NCBI GenBank assembly: GCA_022410635.1
Contig: JAJVDF010000139.1
Span: 1,694,680 to 1,758,679, forward strand
DNA from: Tretioscincus oriximinensis
Lineage: Eukaryota > Chordata > Lepidosauria > Squamata > Gymnophthalmidae
Direction: 5' to 3'
Length of the DNA stretch: 64,000 nucleotides
The notes beneath the pieces are model-generated. The model saw only the letters and a list, made by a program, of their open reading frames with translations, was not told where the DNA came from and made no database searches. The position numbers and the translations under genes are program-made. Within the stretch, counting starts at the first letter, position 1, and the number at the start of each line of letters is the position of its first letter. Shown in pieces: positions 10,681 through 22,004 of this stretch.

Positions 10681-10724
10681 TAGCAACAGGCTCNAGGCCC
10701 TCCTCCTAGTTCCCATCCGTGTCT

Positions 10725-10905
10725 CCACCACCTCCCTCCCTCCCTTGCTCCCTCCCACCCCTTTTTCACTTGCTGCTTCTTTTTTCCATTCCTTCTTCCA
10801 TTCTGTTTTCCTTTCTTCCCATCTTCCTTCCTTCTTTTTCCTTGTTTATCTTTCATCCCTTCCTTCCGTAGTTCTTCCTTTTCTTCCTTCCTTTCCTCCC
10901 CAGTA
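10725..10905. repeat. Degenerate polypyrimidine (CCTTCCTTT)n tract
   Basis: About 180 bases are almost wholly C and T on the plus strand, in irregular ccttcctt and ctccctcc units. It is simple repeat DNA that creates spurious Lys/Glu-rich frames on the minus strand. Confidence 0.85.
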
Positions 10906-11329
10906 TTCCANTTCTCACATCTTTCCACCCAGAGAACTGCTCATTTATTACTTCCCTCTGTTTTCTGATTTTTAGCCAGTTTCTAACCCAAGACTCTGGT
11001 CTGTGGAGGCTGCCAATGTTCCGAGCCCAGTCACTGGTTGTTATAGCTCAGAATGTTGAACTCTCCCACACGCCTTTTATTACTTACGATGTGATATATA
11101 CAACACAGAAGGGCTAGAATACAGCAATTATACTTTGGCAGAAATGTTTCCACAGTACAGGAATGATTGTGGACTGTTTCCTTTTTCATTTCTACTGGAT
11201 CCTGCCTTTCCCATTTAAAAATTGCCCAAGGTACCAGCAAACCAGAAAGGATTAAATACAAAGAAAAACATCAAACATTATAAATCACACAATATTTTTA
11301 CATATGCTAGTGGAGAATATGACCTGTTG

Positions 11330-11412
11330 TAGTCTGTATGAGCATGCTCATGGAAAGTGCCTATTCCAAAATATAATCCAGAATAAGTTTCAGTGCAGAA
11401 TAGGGCCAAAGG
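11330..11412. repeat. Fragment of GGCTCTGTCCCC MITE family (family M)
   Basis: It contains 'gcctattccaaaatataatc' then 'cagaataagtttcagtgcag', matching the interior and right end of the complete copy at 57969 with mismatches. The termini are not preserved. Confidence 0.45.
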
Positions 11413-11499
11413 GTGAAAAAAAAATCACATATAAAATATTTATGCAACTATACTTGAAAATGTAACTGGACTGTGCAATATTTTCTTTTTTATTGATAA

Positions 11500-11645
11500 T
11501 TTTATTTATTTATTTATCTTTATCCCACCCCAAGCCCGAAGGTCTCAGGGTATGCAACAGTAAAACATCAATACAAAATTAACAAATTAAAAACAGTTAT
11601 AAAAACAATAACTAAAAGTGGGTACAAAAATGAACATTCTCTTCA
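11500..11645 (-). repeat. AAAT-tailed SINE/LINE 3' end
   Basis: The run 'atttatttatttatcttta' is followed by 'tcccaccccaagcccgaagg' and an A-rich stretch. It resembles the 3' tail of the SINE at 50215 and the fragment at 32640. Only the 3' portion is visible. Confidence 0.5.
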
Positions 11646-11810
11646 GCCAAAGGTCAGGTGAAAGAGGAAGAAAAGTGTTCCAATGTTAATTTGAAGAAGA
11701 CATTCCCCCAGGATGATTTCTAGAAATTATTGCAACATAGATTTTATACAGCTGAGTACAGAATCACCAGTGGCGAACAGGGTCTAAAAATATTGGTTTC
11801 CAGGCAACAA

Positions 11811-11824
11811 CCCCCCCCCCCCCC
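11811..11824. repeat. Poly-C run (14)
   Basis: A 14-base C homopolymer. Its length may be unreliable in draft sequence. Confidence 0.8.
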
Positions 11825-12087
11825 GCCACCACCTAGAACTTTCAAGTAGAAATATCTGGTGGGTCATTGTGATAAACAGGACACCAATTTAGGGCTCTTT
11901 CTGTACTAAATCAACCATATTTTGGGATATATCTCAGAGAAAAATAAGCCTTTATCAACAAGTAACAACAGTAGCACCTACTACTTCAATAGTAGAATTG
12001 CCTCACCTGTAGATAAAACATGCATTACAACATTAAAAATTAGTATCTAAAAATCTCCCTTCTTTTTAGTATTTTTTTTTATATAAA

Positions 12088-12200
12088 AGTGTAAGAGGAG
12101 TTGTGCTGAACTGGGCCAATTGCACTGGCCATTCCTAAGCAGTAAAAGAAGGCAAAACCTTCACCATTCATTTGGAGTTCCACCTGGCAGAAGTAGTTCA
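12088..12200 (-). repeat. Degenerate CR1 3' terminus
   Basis: The order 'gtaagaggagttgtgctgaa', 'ctgggcca', then 'aaaagaaggcaaaacctt' follows that of better CR1 3' ends, with many changes. This is an old copy, and its limits are approximate. Confidence 0.45.
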
Positions 12201-12884
12201 GTTTCGATCAGCCCAGCTGCCTGTGGCTGATGGTGGCCAGGCAGCAAGATAGAAGACAGAAAGGGCAGCAATGTATTCTCTCTCTTGTCCTCAGTAATTT
12301 GGCACCAATGGATGGAGCAAACAGGAAGGGCTGGAGGTCAACAGTGGGAAGGAAAAAGCCCTGGAAAGCACCTTAAAACATTATGGCCTTGGCAGATCTG
12401 CTGTTGATTCTGAATGCAGGAAACAGCTGCATGAACTCTTCTGTTGCTGTCCTTTCATCACTACCTGAACTTGTGGAGGCGTAGAAGGAAGGTGCTGAAT
12501 GAACAGCAGACAGAAGCACGTTGTTCAGCCCAGGTATGCCACCAAAGCTATTTAAAAAAAACAAACACGGCAGGTATAGAGGTCCTTCATTAGAGTCCAA
12601 GGATGGGCCCACGTGCCCTCAGGCAACCTGGCATGCTGGCCTGTCCCCCTCTGAGAATCACTGCAGTGAGGCAGTCAAATCTTGCAAATTTTAAAATCAA
12701 GTGTAACTGAAAATTTATAAAACTTCCCCAGAAGTGTCTGACTCAGAATATTGAATATTTATATTGGTTCTGTGATCCTATGCAATAAAAAAACATATCT
12801 GACATGGTTCAGAGGTAGATTCAGCCTCTTCCAGATTAAACTTTTCCATATTATGAAGGATCCACTCCACCTGCTCACGCAGTT
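12201..12884. other. Unassigned non-coding DNA
   Basis: The sequence is moderately GC-balanced. An open frame on the minus strand (12373-12612) has no recognised domain. Nothing else is supported. Confidence 0.35.
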
Positions 12885-13190
12885 TCAGTAACCCATTTAC
12901 TAAAAAACCACACCGTTTTTTCAGATTTCATAACGGGCTGCTCAGTAAATCCATTATGCCGTTCTGTAATGGGAAAATGGTAGATATCATGAGACCTCCA
13001 GGCTGAGTGTGAAATTTCATTATTCTTGGCTCGCAGAGAATGTTGGGAATTGCAATGAATTATTGCAAAGCAAGGTAATGGGTTACAGGTCATCTAGGCA
13101 ATAACTTGGAGTATTAAAAGTAAGTGGGAAATCTTGCAAATGGCTTATTCCAAGATTTAAAATAAATTTCAGAATTTGACAGATAATTTG
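12885..13190 (-). repeat. Old dispersed repeat with SBS-like motif (family F)
   Basis: Reading the minus strand gives the same series of blocks as the plus-strand copy at 19375: 'aacccatttactaaaa', 'catgagacctccaggctga', 'cttggctcgcagagaatg', then 'ttgggaattgcaatg'. The SBS-like core lies at 13038-13056 with one base changed. No coding capacity. Confidence 0.6.
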
Positions 13191-15055
13191 GAGAGGGCCT
13201 TAGAGATGGCTTTCACGTGGAATGGTTCACATCAATGTTGGAAGCTCCCAGAAGGGAAATATCAGGTGGGAGCCTGAAAATCTCGAGGCACCTGGCATGA
13301 GAGGGCTTTTTATGCTGTCACTTCCTGTGAATGACAGGAAATGATGTCACTTTGGGCACCATTGTCCAGAAGTAAATTTTCAGAAGTGACATCAAAATTA
13401 TTTCACTTCCATTAAAATGGCTGCCACCAAGAAAAAATGGATTAGAAGTGGAATGAGAATTCAAGAGACATGTTGTATTGTCTCCAAGCACCTCTGAATC
13501 ATATGTACACAGGTAGGCTTATTTGTTTGGATCTACTGTAAATGTTGAGAAGAATCATTAGAACTAATTTCGAGGGAGCAGCAGGAGCAAGATGAGATAA
13601 TAAGTAGGAAGAGATTGGTTTCCAGTGGCCACCAGATTTCATCGTTCGGCATTTTCCATCCTTTGTTTTTTTCTCTCTGACTGAGGGTGTGGAAAAGTAC
13701 AATAGTAGGGAAATTGGGTTTTATTATTTTTATTATTTTACACCATTTAGTACACCACTGAATTTTTGTCAAGGGATAATACATTCTAACAAGCTAAAAA
13801 CAGTAATTCCATCAGTCTGCATATGAAACCTTTTTGCAGTCTCAGAAAAGTTTTCTGATTAATTTCACTCAAATTCTTATATCAAATTCATATAAATATT
13901 CCAGAATATTTTAGGGGTGTTCTAAGATAAATAAGGTTTGTACTACAATGATACATCCCCTTGTCTAAAAAATAAGAAGGGGAGAAAATTCCAAAGAAAG
14001 CTCAATGCGAAAGTAAAAAGAACATTAAATGGATAATAAAACATTTAGTGCTTTTCAATTAACTGTTCTGATGATTAGTATACTAGTATATTATAGCATA
14101 AAATCATGTCTATTAATTTTTTTTTCCCAGCCATTATCTTGACCGTGATTTACTTGCTTCAAATAACGAGCATTACTATTAAAAAAGTGGATCTAGGCAA
14201 GTGTCCTCCACAGAGTGCTTGGATGGTACGTGAGATGAGACCGTTACCCTCTCTTTCCTTTGGAGGAAGTTTGAAGGAACACAAGACGGGGCCCTGAAGA
14301 TAAGTGCACTATGGAGGGAAAAGACATAGATGACCCACACAGATGCCTTCCTTCCACTATAAACAATGTTCAAATGATTACATGGATCATCACTCTTCTG
14401 TCCACAAGGCAGATGGAGCAGTGCAAAGGAAGTGTGGTGACCTTACCTGGTCATCAGTGTGTGGTGCTGCTCATCTGGGGATCTCACCAGTGCAAAATCC
14501 CCAGAGTGCAACAATCCTGCCATTTATCTGTGCATGGGCGTACTTTGACCATGGATGCTCAATGCACTAGTTAAGATGGCTGTGCTCTGTATGCGTTGCT
14601 GCACACAAAGCTCTACGAAAGCTGATTTTCCTGGGTGTTTTCCTAACATGAGATGTATGTTTTATTTTTGCTTTCCTTACACTAGTGTGGCGTGAGTGAC
14701 ACCAAACTGGTGTGGCAGAAAAGTTGAGTATGCGTATACAAAGAAAGGGGAAAAGGGTGTATGAAGGGATTGAAAATGCTGGAATACGGCACCTTTTCTT
14801 TCACATACAGCCTGGGAATTCCCCCAGCTGACTATTGGCTGTGAGGGGATGGAAGAAGTAAAGCCTTTACTTTCTCCTCATGTGAAGCAAAGGTTTCTAC
14901 CCACATACACAGTCCTCCTTGCAAAGTGGGGTTGCAAACGCTACTTTGGGAGGGAAGAAAACAAATGCGATTGGATTCTAATTCTATCTCCATCTTTCCC
15001 AAAATAGACTATTTTCTGCTTTGGGAGCAGGCCTTAAGCTTGCCAAACCTGAAAA
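13191..15055. other. Unassigned non-coding DNA
   Basis: Includes A/T-rich sequence (13700-14110) and a moderately GC-rich part (14180-14990). Overlapping open frames at 14106-14574 lack a domain and I do not call them. Confidence 0.35.
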
Positions 15056-15336
15056 TACAGAAATTAACTTAGAAATTAAAAAGAAATATATGAAAAACCG
15101 GGAAAAACTTTTGATTTATTGTCAAACCAACCGTTGGTGAGGCCCCGAACTATTATCTGCAATCAGGCCATAGGGGTGTGGGGAGGGTGTGTGTGTGTTT
15201 ACCAAGATATTTATGATTTATAAGATTTATATATGATGGAATATAAGGTTATGATTTATTGTATGAATTAATACTTTTTACTTTGTTTGGTAAATATTCA
15301 TTGTGAAAAACCAATAAAAATATTTTTTTTAAAAAC
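15056..15336 (+). mobile_element. L1-like LINE 3' UTR end
   Basis: The stretch ending 'tgaaaaaccaataaaaatat' followed by T/A runs resembles the 3' end of reptilian L1 elements, with an A-rich, polyadenylation-signal-containing terminus. The coding part is absent, so this is a tentative call on 3' UTR character only. Confidence 0.4.
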
Positions 15337-15422
15337 CTGCATGTTTCTTGCATCTATCCATGAGACCTTCAGGTATAAGGTGGGGTATAAATGTAAATAA
15401 ATAAATAATAAATAAATAAATG
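15337..15422 (+). repeat. SINE 3' end with (AAAT)n tail
   Basis: 'gaccttcaggtataaggtgg' and 'ggtataaatgtaaataaat' match the 3' end typical of AAAT-tailed tRNA-SINEs in this window. The tRNA-like head is missing (5'-truncated). Confidence 0.6.
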
Positions 15423-15477
15423 AGCTCACTAATAATTATTAATGGTTGTTAATGGCTAAACAGTAAGAAGTGGAATC

Positions 15478-15805
15478 TGTTTTATACCCTGCCCTTTCCA
15501 CCTGAAGGGACTCAGAGTGGCTACCAAGGCTAGTTTTCTCCCTAGGGCTTGTATCTATTCTTATCTTCCCCACCACATTTATNGCAATACCTATTATCCA
15601 TTACTTGAGTGGCTGGGTTGGCTACAGCTGAGGCCAGTAGGAGGTGCTCACACTTCCCCAAGGCTGACACTGGGATTTGAGAACGAACCTCTGGATTGAG
15701 AGACTGTCTCTTAATGGATTTATTTTTAAATTTCTTAATCTTCTGTTACCTGGGACCAATAGTGAGGGGTGGGATATAAATAATTTTAAATAAATAAATC
15801 AAAAT
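15478..15805 (-). repeat. tRNA-derived SINE (TTC-tail family) and adjoining SINE tail
   Basis: The plus strand reads 'ttataccctgccctttccac', 'ctgaagggactcagagtggc', 'gggttggctacagctgaggc' and 'ggtgctcacacttcccc', the reverse complement of the SINE body seen at 41055 and 60756. A separate plus-oriented tail, 'gggatataaataattttaaa', lies at 15760-15800. Confidence 0.65.
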
Positions 15806-16075
15806 GAATAATCAGTCCTATGTGCAGAAGACCCACTCTTAGTGTACATTTAGCAGCATTACTACAAATGCACAATAAGTTGATGTGCTCCAGCAACAAT
15901 CCAGATCACTAAATTTGTGCAAACTGGATGTGATACGGGTTGGATGTAAACGAATAGCTATGTAGCAAATTCTCTGTATCCCGTAATTTGCTACGAAGGG
16001 CTTATCCTTCCATCCAGCTGCAGCAAGGAAACTCCTTTGAAAGTTTCTTGTACATTTAAGTAATACCCATGAAAT

Positions 16076-16136
16076 CCAGCAAGGGAGCTAGGAGCACTTG
16101 GAGACTAATAGGAGAAAGGTAGGTGGCATGAGCTTT
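16076..16136 (-). mobile_element. Penelope-like tail, left arm of an interrupted inverted repeat
   Basis: 'agcaagggagctaggagcac' followed by 'ttggagactaataggagaaa' is the inverted form of the Penelope-element tail. It pairs with the right arm at 16860-16925, and the CR1 at 16137-16820 sits between the arms. Confidence 0.7.
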
Positions 16137-16820
16137 AAGAACATGAGAACATAAGAAGAGCCATACTGGATCAGGCCACAGCCCATCAAGTCCAGCATTC
16201 TGTGTCACACAGAGGCCCACCAGATGCACCTGGGCAGTCCGAACAGAGGAAAGCAAAATATGCTGCTCCTGTTCGTGACTCCCTGCAAATGGTATTTCAG
16301 GAGTCCTGCCTGTTGCTCCATCCCGGAGGCAACATCCAGACATCCATCCTAGTATCCATTTATACCCTTGGTGTCCATAAACCTGTCTAGTCCTGTCTTG
16401 AAACTACCCAAGCTGTGAGCTATCACTACCTCTTCAGGAAGTAAATTCCACAGGCCGATGACCCTCTGGGTGAAAAAATACTTTCCTTTGTCTGTTCTCA
16501 CTTTTCTACCCAACAGTTTTAAGGAATGCCCTCTGGTCCTTGTGTTGTGAGATAGAGAAACATTTTTTCTCTATTCACCCTGTCCATCCCATTCATGATT
16601 TTGTACACTTCAATCAGATCACCCCTCAAACGTCTCCTTTCAAGGCTGAAGAGGCCCAAACGTTGCAGCCTTGCTTCATAAGGGAAGTGCTCCAGACCCT
16701 TGATCATTTTTGTTGCCCTTTTCTGCACCTTCTCCAGTTCCAAAATATCTCTCTTGAGATGTGGTGACCAGAATTGAATACAGTATTCCAAATGTGGCCT
16801 CACCACAGATTTATAAAGAG
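16137..16820 (-). mobile_element. CR1/L3-type LINE 3' end inserted in a Penelope palindrome
   Basis: A well-kept copy. On the minus strand the coding part (16806-16519) reads VRPHLEYCIQFWSPHLKRD, LEKVQKRATKMIKGLEHF, LFSLERRRLRGDLIEVYK, then the 3' UTR and an octamer tail at 16137. It separates the two arms of a Penelope-derived inverted repeat and is therefore younger than that structure. Confidence 0.9.
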
Positions 16821-16925
16821 GTCTCCTTCTTCAGATGCACGTGCCTTCTTCAGACATGTCTACGAGAGTTCATGCCACCTACCTTTCTCCTGTTAGTCTC
16901 CAAGTGCTACAAGCCCCCTTGCTGA
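16821..16925 (+). mobile_element. Penelope-like tail, right arm of inverted repeat
   Basis: 'cttcttcagacatgtctacg', then 'agttcatgccacctaccttt' and 'ctcctgttagtctccaagtg' is the terminal sequence shared with the Penelope copy at 23600 and the palindrome at 35472. It is the reverse complement of 16076-16136. Confidence 0.75.
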
Positions 16926-17493
16926 TTTTACTCTGAACTAAGACTAACAATTTCTCTGTAATCCCCACAAGGCTTTGCAAGCCTACAATTCCCAAGAAGC
17001 TCTGCTGTTGGCTTCTGTCATTGGCTGCAGCTCTCTTCCCCCTTGTACGCAGGTAGGCAAATCAAGGGGAAAGAGATGAGGCTTTTAGACTTTTTAAAAC
17101 AAAACTTACAGGCTGCGAGTGGGTTTTTAATCAAAACAGCTGCTTTTCCTTGCCTACATTGTGCAGGGAAACAAATTTTGCATGTCTGCATGCTTGAGGC
17201 AAGGACACACACTAGACATCACAGTTCTGACTACATGATGGAGTCCTGGTGAGAAGGTCTTACCTTTCGCTCTCGAGACAGAACACAAGTACTGGGAACA
17301 AAACGCGGAATACTAGACCTTTCTACTGCTACTGCTGCTGGAAACCTCTGGTTCCCCGACAATCACGCCGTAATAATGTGGAGAAAAATCCTTGTGTGGA
17401 AGCACCCATGAGGAAGCCTCTTCCTTGGTATTTCCGTAAGTCTGTTAACTTCCATGCTTGCCATATTAAAGTGGCAAAGTTGGCTTTATTCTC
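16926..17493. other. Unassigned DNA with SBS-like motif
   Basis: 16983-16994 is ctacaattccca, one base short of actacaattccca. The remainder has a CTG/CTA-rich patch near 17321-17340 and no recognised gene. Confidence 0.4.
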
Positions 17494-18030
17494 TCAGGGT
17501 GCGTTCACACGACTATTTTCTGCCTCAGTTATAGCGCCATTTTGAAGGTGACGTCACACGTGTTAAGCGTGTTGAGTAAAACCTCCGCAATAAAGGCCAT
17601 TTATTCCACAATAAACTATTGCTGGGATAATCAGGAATAATTACGGAGAACATCCGAAACCTCACAGCCAATCTCCGTCACCTCGTAGCCAATTCCCTTC
17701 CTCTCCCGTTAGTGCGAGAGACAGGAGGGGAGAGATGACAGGAGGAAGCGCCGCCTCCTTCGGCAGGAAAATCTGCCCGCCTTTTCCTAAGCCCAGGCTG
17801 CTCTCCATCTCTTTTTGGGGGCTTCTGCCTGGAGATCGGCTCTGCAAAAGGAAGAGGAACAAAACCTCCTCCTTCCCTCAGCCGATCTATTTGACAGCAG
17901 GCAGAGCCGATCTGCAGGGAATTCACGCGATTCCGGAATATAGCTTTGTGTTGTGGAGGGACAGGCATTTGCTGTATTCCAGAATATAAATTTACTTCGT
18001 GTTTTAGCTCGCTGTGTGAATGTAGCCTCA
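17494..18030. mobile_element. Harbinger-like MITE (family H, copy 2, 531 bp)
   Basis: The element is 17497-18027, with termini gggtgcgttcacacg and gctgtgtgaatgtagcc and a perfect 3-bp duplication TCA on both sides. It is GC-rich inside and carries two ATTCC(G/A)GAATATA palindromes near its right end. The open frames within it (17678-18070) have no transposase resemblance. Confidence 0.72.
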
Positions 18031-18518
18031 GTTTGTGGATCTGTTTGGGACTCGGGTAATTAATGCTCATCTGTTAGTGACGCCCCAATTAGATGGAGAA
18101 GCTGCTTAAAAGTATAATTGAAGTCACGTTGTTGAAGAGTCTGCATAGGGGCGCATCTGTTCCAATGAAAACTTTCTTCTTTACAGTGCACGAACTTGAA
18201 CAATCGGCACAAGTATCTGGAGAAAAGTGCTGGTTCGCGTTTTATTTCCAGAAATGGTGGCAGGCATATTAATGGGAAAGTGCAGCAGGAGTCATTCTGT
18301 CTTTGAATTAAGGCAAACAGCTTGAAGCCAGGTTTTGCTTTAAACATCTTTAAATGATTTCGTCGGTGGATGCTGCTTTAACATGGGCCAATGTAGAAGA
18401 GAAAGGAAGCTACAGGAGGAAAGAGGCAGGGTGGGAAATGAGTTTCTAGATTTTGGAACTTTCAAAAAGGTTGGCACCGTGACTCAGTATCTGCTTTGCA
18501 TTCAGTTCTCTCAAGATA
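18031..18518. other. Unassigned non-coding DNA
   Basis: No repeat family or gene recognised. Short frames on both strands lack domains. Confidence 0.4.
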
Positions 18519-19052
18519 TCAAGTGGAAAAGGAGGAGGAGGAGGAGGAGGAGGAGGAGGAAAAGAAGTAGAATGGGGGTTGGTTTTCATAACCCACTTTT
18601 CTCAAACTGAAGGAACTTAAAGTGGTTCTGCATAACCTTAAAAAGTGTTCTTCTCTTCATGCTTGTGAAGCAGAGAGAGGTGCAAACGAACATAAGAACA
18701 TAAGAGGAGCCCTACTGAATGGCACCAGAGCCCATCTAGTCCAGCATTCTGTCTCACACAGTGGCCCACCAATTGCATTAGGGCAGTCTCAAGCTGAAGA
18801 AGGAAAAACCGCCGCTTCAGAAATCCTTCCTTTTGCTCCATCCCAAAGGCAGTATTAAAAGATCCACACTAATAGCTAGTTATACCCTTGGCTTCCACGA
18901 ACTTGTCTAATCCTTTGGAGCAAAAGGAAGTATTTCTTCTGAATTCCAAAGAACTGTGAGTAGCCCAAGCTCACCTAGTTGGCTTGGTGGAGGAGTTCAG
19001 AATCAAACTAGGAGACTTCCAGATAAGCGTCTGGCACTCTAACCATAAGACC
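18519..19052 (-). repeat. tRNA-derived SINE interrupted by a CR1 3' end
   Basis: The 3' tail is the (GGA)n tract at 18529-18561 on the plus strand. Next comes 'cataacccacttttctcaaa' (the SINE 3' body), then CR1 at 18688-18915, and then the rest of the SINE with a tRNA-like head at 18990-19052 (minus strand 'ttatggttagagtgccagac' and the B-box region 'ctagtttgattctgaac'). The CR1 is the younger insertion. Confidence 0.78.
18688..18915 (-). mobile_element. CR1 3' end nested in a SINE
   Basis: It begins at the octamer tail 'gaacataagaacataag' and continues through the 3' UTR to 'cttgtctaatcctt', where SINE sequence resumes. No coding part remains. Confidence 0.82.
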
Positions 19053-19159
19053 AAATGGAATGAAGGTGACTGCCCGTGTAACCTGGTCGCTGCATTAAAT
19101 AAATCTATTTCCCTCCTCAGTGAATGGAACTTCCTTTGTTGTGGAAAGTTTAAGGTACT

Positions 19160-19225
19160 GTCCACTCTGAGCCCTATTTTGGGCTCTGTCTCAGAATAGG
19201 AGCTTGCCATCTACATGTTAGCGCA
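19160..19225. repeat. Fragment of family M MITE
   Basis: 'gggctctgtctcagaatagg' and 'agcttgccatctacatgtta' match the interior of the MITE at 57969. Confidence 0.45.
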
Positions 19226-19374
19226 AGCCTGGAATCCTGATCTAGTGCGTTGTAGATAGGTCGTAACANATCTTTAAAACATATTATTGAGGCCTGGGCA
19301 AACAGAGAGTAACAGAAACAAGGATTGTAACATAGCTTTTGTAGACTTATTCTTCTTCTTAAGATGTGTGTTAG

Positions 19375-19765
19375 GCCTCTTCCACATGTTCTGTTTTTTT
19401 TTTCCTGGAATTTGCTCTAAATCCAGAATAACCCATTTGCGATTGCCTTATCACTCACCTTAAATTTTCCATTCCGTTTCTTGTTTCCATGTCACATTTA
19501 CTTGTATTCTTGTCCCATAAATCATTGCTGTGCTTGCTACTCTAATTCCCAGCATTCTCTGCGAGCCAAGAGCCAATGAACTTTTACATTTAGCCTTGAA
19601 GTCTCATGAGATTTCATGTTGCCGAATGCCTTGAAAAGGCTGTTGATGGGATTTTTAGAGATGTCCGTTATGAAATCAGGCAGACCGTGATTGGCTGGGA
19701 AAACTGGAACACAGGTCCTTTTAGTGAATTTGCGAGAACATGCACAATGAATTCTTCCTAATGTA
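19375..19765 (+). repeat. Old dispersed repeat with SBS-like motif (family F)
   Basis: This is the longest copy of family F. At 19538-19559 it reads tactctaattcccagcattc, close to the extended ZNF143/SBS consensus. Neighbouring blocks 'gcgagccaagagccaatgaa' and 'aagtctcatgagatttcatg' recur at 33765 and 49010. Class uncertain. Confidence 0.6.
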
Positions 19766-20774
19766 TGGAGGTAAACACTGCCGTAAAAATTGCTCGTAGG
19801 GAGGCAGTCATAATCTTTATAGTATTCTCAATAATTTTGCTATCTTGTAAGTACGACCTTTGGGACACTGGGACNTGGGTGCATTCATGTGAACACACAC
19901 ACAAACAGAGAGAGAGAAGCTGTCTCAAAAGTACATAGTAAAGACTTCAAAATACCTTTTTCTATGCAGTTTTCACACTTGGGGTTGATTATGTGAATAG
20001 GTTAAGGTGAAAATAATGAAGTATGAAGACCCTGATGAAACCATTAAAGATCTAATAGTTTTTTAACTGACTCATTATTATTTTTACTGCTATGCCTCCT
20101 GTTAGTATGACACACAAAACTTTAAACAATTTCCTGCAGCATTANAATAATCAAGCTAATTAGCAGGAATCGACATGGAAGCCTGAAGATAACCACATGT
20201 ATAGCTTTATCAGCTCAAGGAATAAGATTGTGGGGATTTTTTTTTGCAAAACCTTTTCATTTTTTGTGCTGTATAAGCATTCCAAACTTTCCCCCCTGAC
20301 AGATGATAGGACCTATAGCGTAACAGGGTTGCTGAACAGCGAAAAATTCCAGTGAAGCAACTTTCCCTGTCACTGACCCACAATGTCAACCTCCACCTCC
20401 TCCTCATAAAAAGCAATTACATTTTTGTGGAAAAAATAGCCTTTACTTATTAATGACTGAGAACACAACAACTTTGTCCGTGATAATGCTCATGCTCTTT
20501 GAGTTTGGCAATGTCTTGCATTATTATTTTTATTACGGTTTTCTAAAAGAGCTGAGAGGAGTGCAAGCACTTCTGACCCTTGGTTGCAGGAGTTGTCAGA
20601 AAGATGATCTGCAGTCCGTCCAATTGCCTTAGGGTCTCCATTCCGGATTTTCTGCCAAGGTTTATTGCATTAGCCTTTCCCAAATTATTCTCACAGGACA
20701 GTGTAGTTATTTTCCTTATAGCTGTAAAGCAGGTTTACAGGAAGAGGGGATATTTAAATGGAGTGATCCTTAGG
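19766..20774. other. Unassigned non-coding DNA
   Basis: There is a short (CA)n/(GA)n patch near 19893-19918. No gene or family is recognised in the rest. Confidence 0.4.
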
Positions 20775-21080
20775 TACATAAGAACATAAGAAGAGCCATA
20801 CTGGATCAGGCCACAGCCCATCGAGTCCAGCATTCTGTGTCACACAGAGGCCCACCAGATGCACCTGGGCAGTCCAAACAGAGGAAAGCAAAATATGCTG
20901 CTCCTATTCGCGACTCCCTGCAAATGGTATTTCNAGAGTCCTGCCTGTTGCTCCATCCCGGAGGCTACATCCAGACAACTATCTTAGTATCCATTTATAC
21001 CCTTAGTGTCCATAAACCTGTCTAGTCCTGTCTTGAAGCTATCCAAGCTGTTAGCTACCACTACCTCTTCAGGAAGTAAA
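20775..21080 (-). mobile_element. CR1 3' end
   Basis: It starts 'acataagaacataagaagag', contains the 3' UTR and the last codons around 'ctgtctagtcctgtcttgaa', and stops at 'cctcttcaggaagtaaa'. It is a close relative of the copies at 16137 and 55360. Confidence 0.88.
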
Positions 21081-21256
21081 AGGTAGCTTCCACAGTTTGC
21101 ACTGTTGTGTTCAAAGGAGGCACAGCCATGCAGGGGTTAAGAATCACAGCTTTTCAACAGGCCCATGTGTTTGCCATGGAGAGGAGTGAGTGCCCCCTAT
21201 TGGCCTTAGCTTCAGCTAACCTAGATATTGGAAACAAGCAATTGCAAGTAGATTTA

Positions 21257-21500
21257 GGGTGCGTTCACACAGTTATTTTATTCCTCAATCCGTGCGAGAT
21301 GAGGGAGGTTCTGGCACACGTGTAAATCATGTTTCAGCAGTCGTCCTGCAATAAATGCCATTTATCCCGGAATAAATATTGCCAAGAACCCCCGACATCT
21401 CGCAGCCAACCTCTGTCAGCTCGAAACCAACCAACTTCCTCTCCCATTAGTGCGAGAGACAGGAGAGGAGAGACGACAAGGAAGTGCCGCCTCCTTGTTT
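21257..21500. mobile_element. Harbinger-like MITE (family H, copy 3a, right end unclear)
   Basis: The left terminus gggtgcgttcacaca follows TTA at 21254-21256. The interior is close to copy 2 (17497), for example 'cattagtgcgagagacagga'. The right end is not clear and may be lost. Confidence 0.6.
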
Positions 21501-21574
21501 CGGTGGGGAATCACAATGTATTCGGGAAGATAAACTGTGAGCCTTTGGGTGAAAAGAAGCTTGTAAATTACTTT

Positions 21575-21958
21575 GGCTGCTTGCACGCAACGACTTAAAA
21601 ACAAAGCTATAATCCAGAATATAGAAATTGCGTGTATGTGCACACCAAATGTGTACATTCCGTGGCCGGTGCCCCAGCTGCGTAATATTGNTCGTGGCAG
21701 TGCAGGCCGCAATTTCTTTTTTCCACTCACAACTGCCAATAGAAACAACTGCTGCGTTCTCACTTGTTTTAAAATCTCAACTCTGATTTGTGCACACCAT
21801 ACGGTCGCAGGAGTACGGGGTTTTCCNGAACGATGTATGAATATCTGAGCAATAGTTTATTCCGCGAAAAAACAATTTTTATTGCATGTTGACTNCTGAA
21901 AAGCTCTTAGCATGTGTGTCTGAGACTTCCTGATTGCGCTAGGTGTGTGAGTATAGCC
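21575..21958. mobile_element. Harbinger-like MITE (family H, copy 3b)
   Basis: Termini are ggctgcttgcacgca and tgtgtgagtatagcc. The core 'gcgtgtatgtgcacaccaaa' is shared with copies at 9488, 35051 and 37332. It sits inside the SINE between 'attacttt' and 'gagtccctttggg'. The flanking duplication is not conserved. Confidence 0.65.
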
Positions 21959-22004
21959 TAGGAGTCCCTTTGGGTGAGAACAGGAGTGTGTGTACAAAAT
22001 CACC

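Noticed and set aside
14106..14574. Overlapping frames of 63-87 codons with ATG starts
   Set aside because: Different frames overlap on both strands, with no domain, no splice context and no recognisable homologue.
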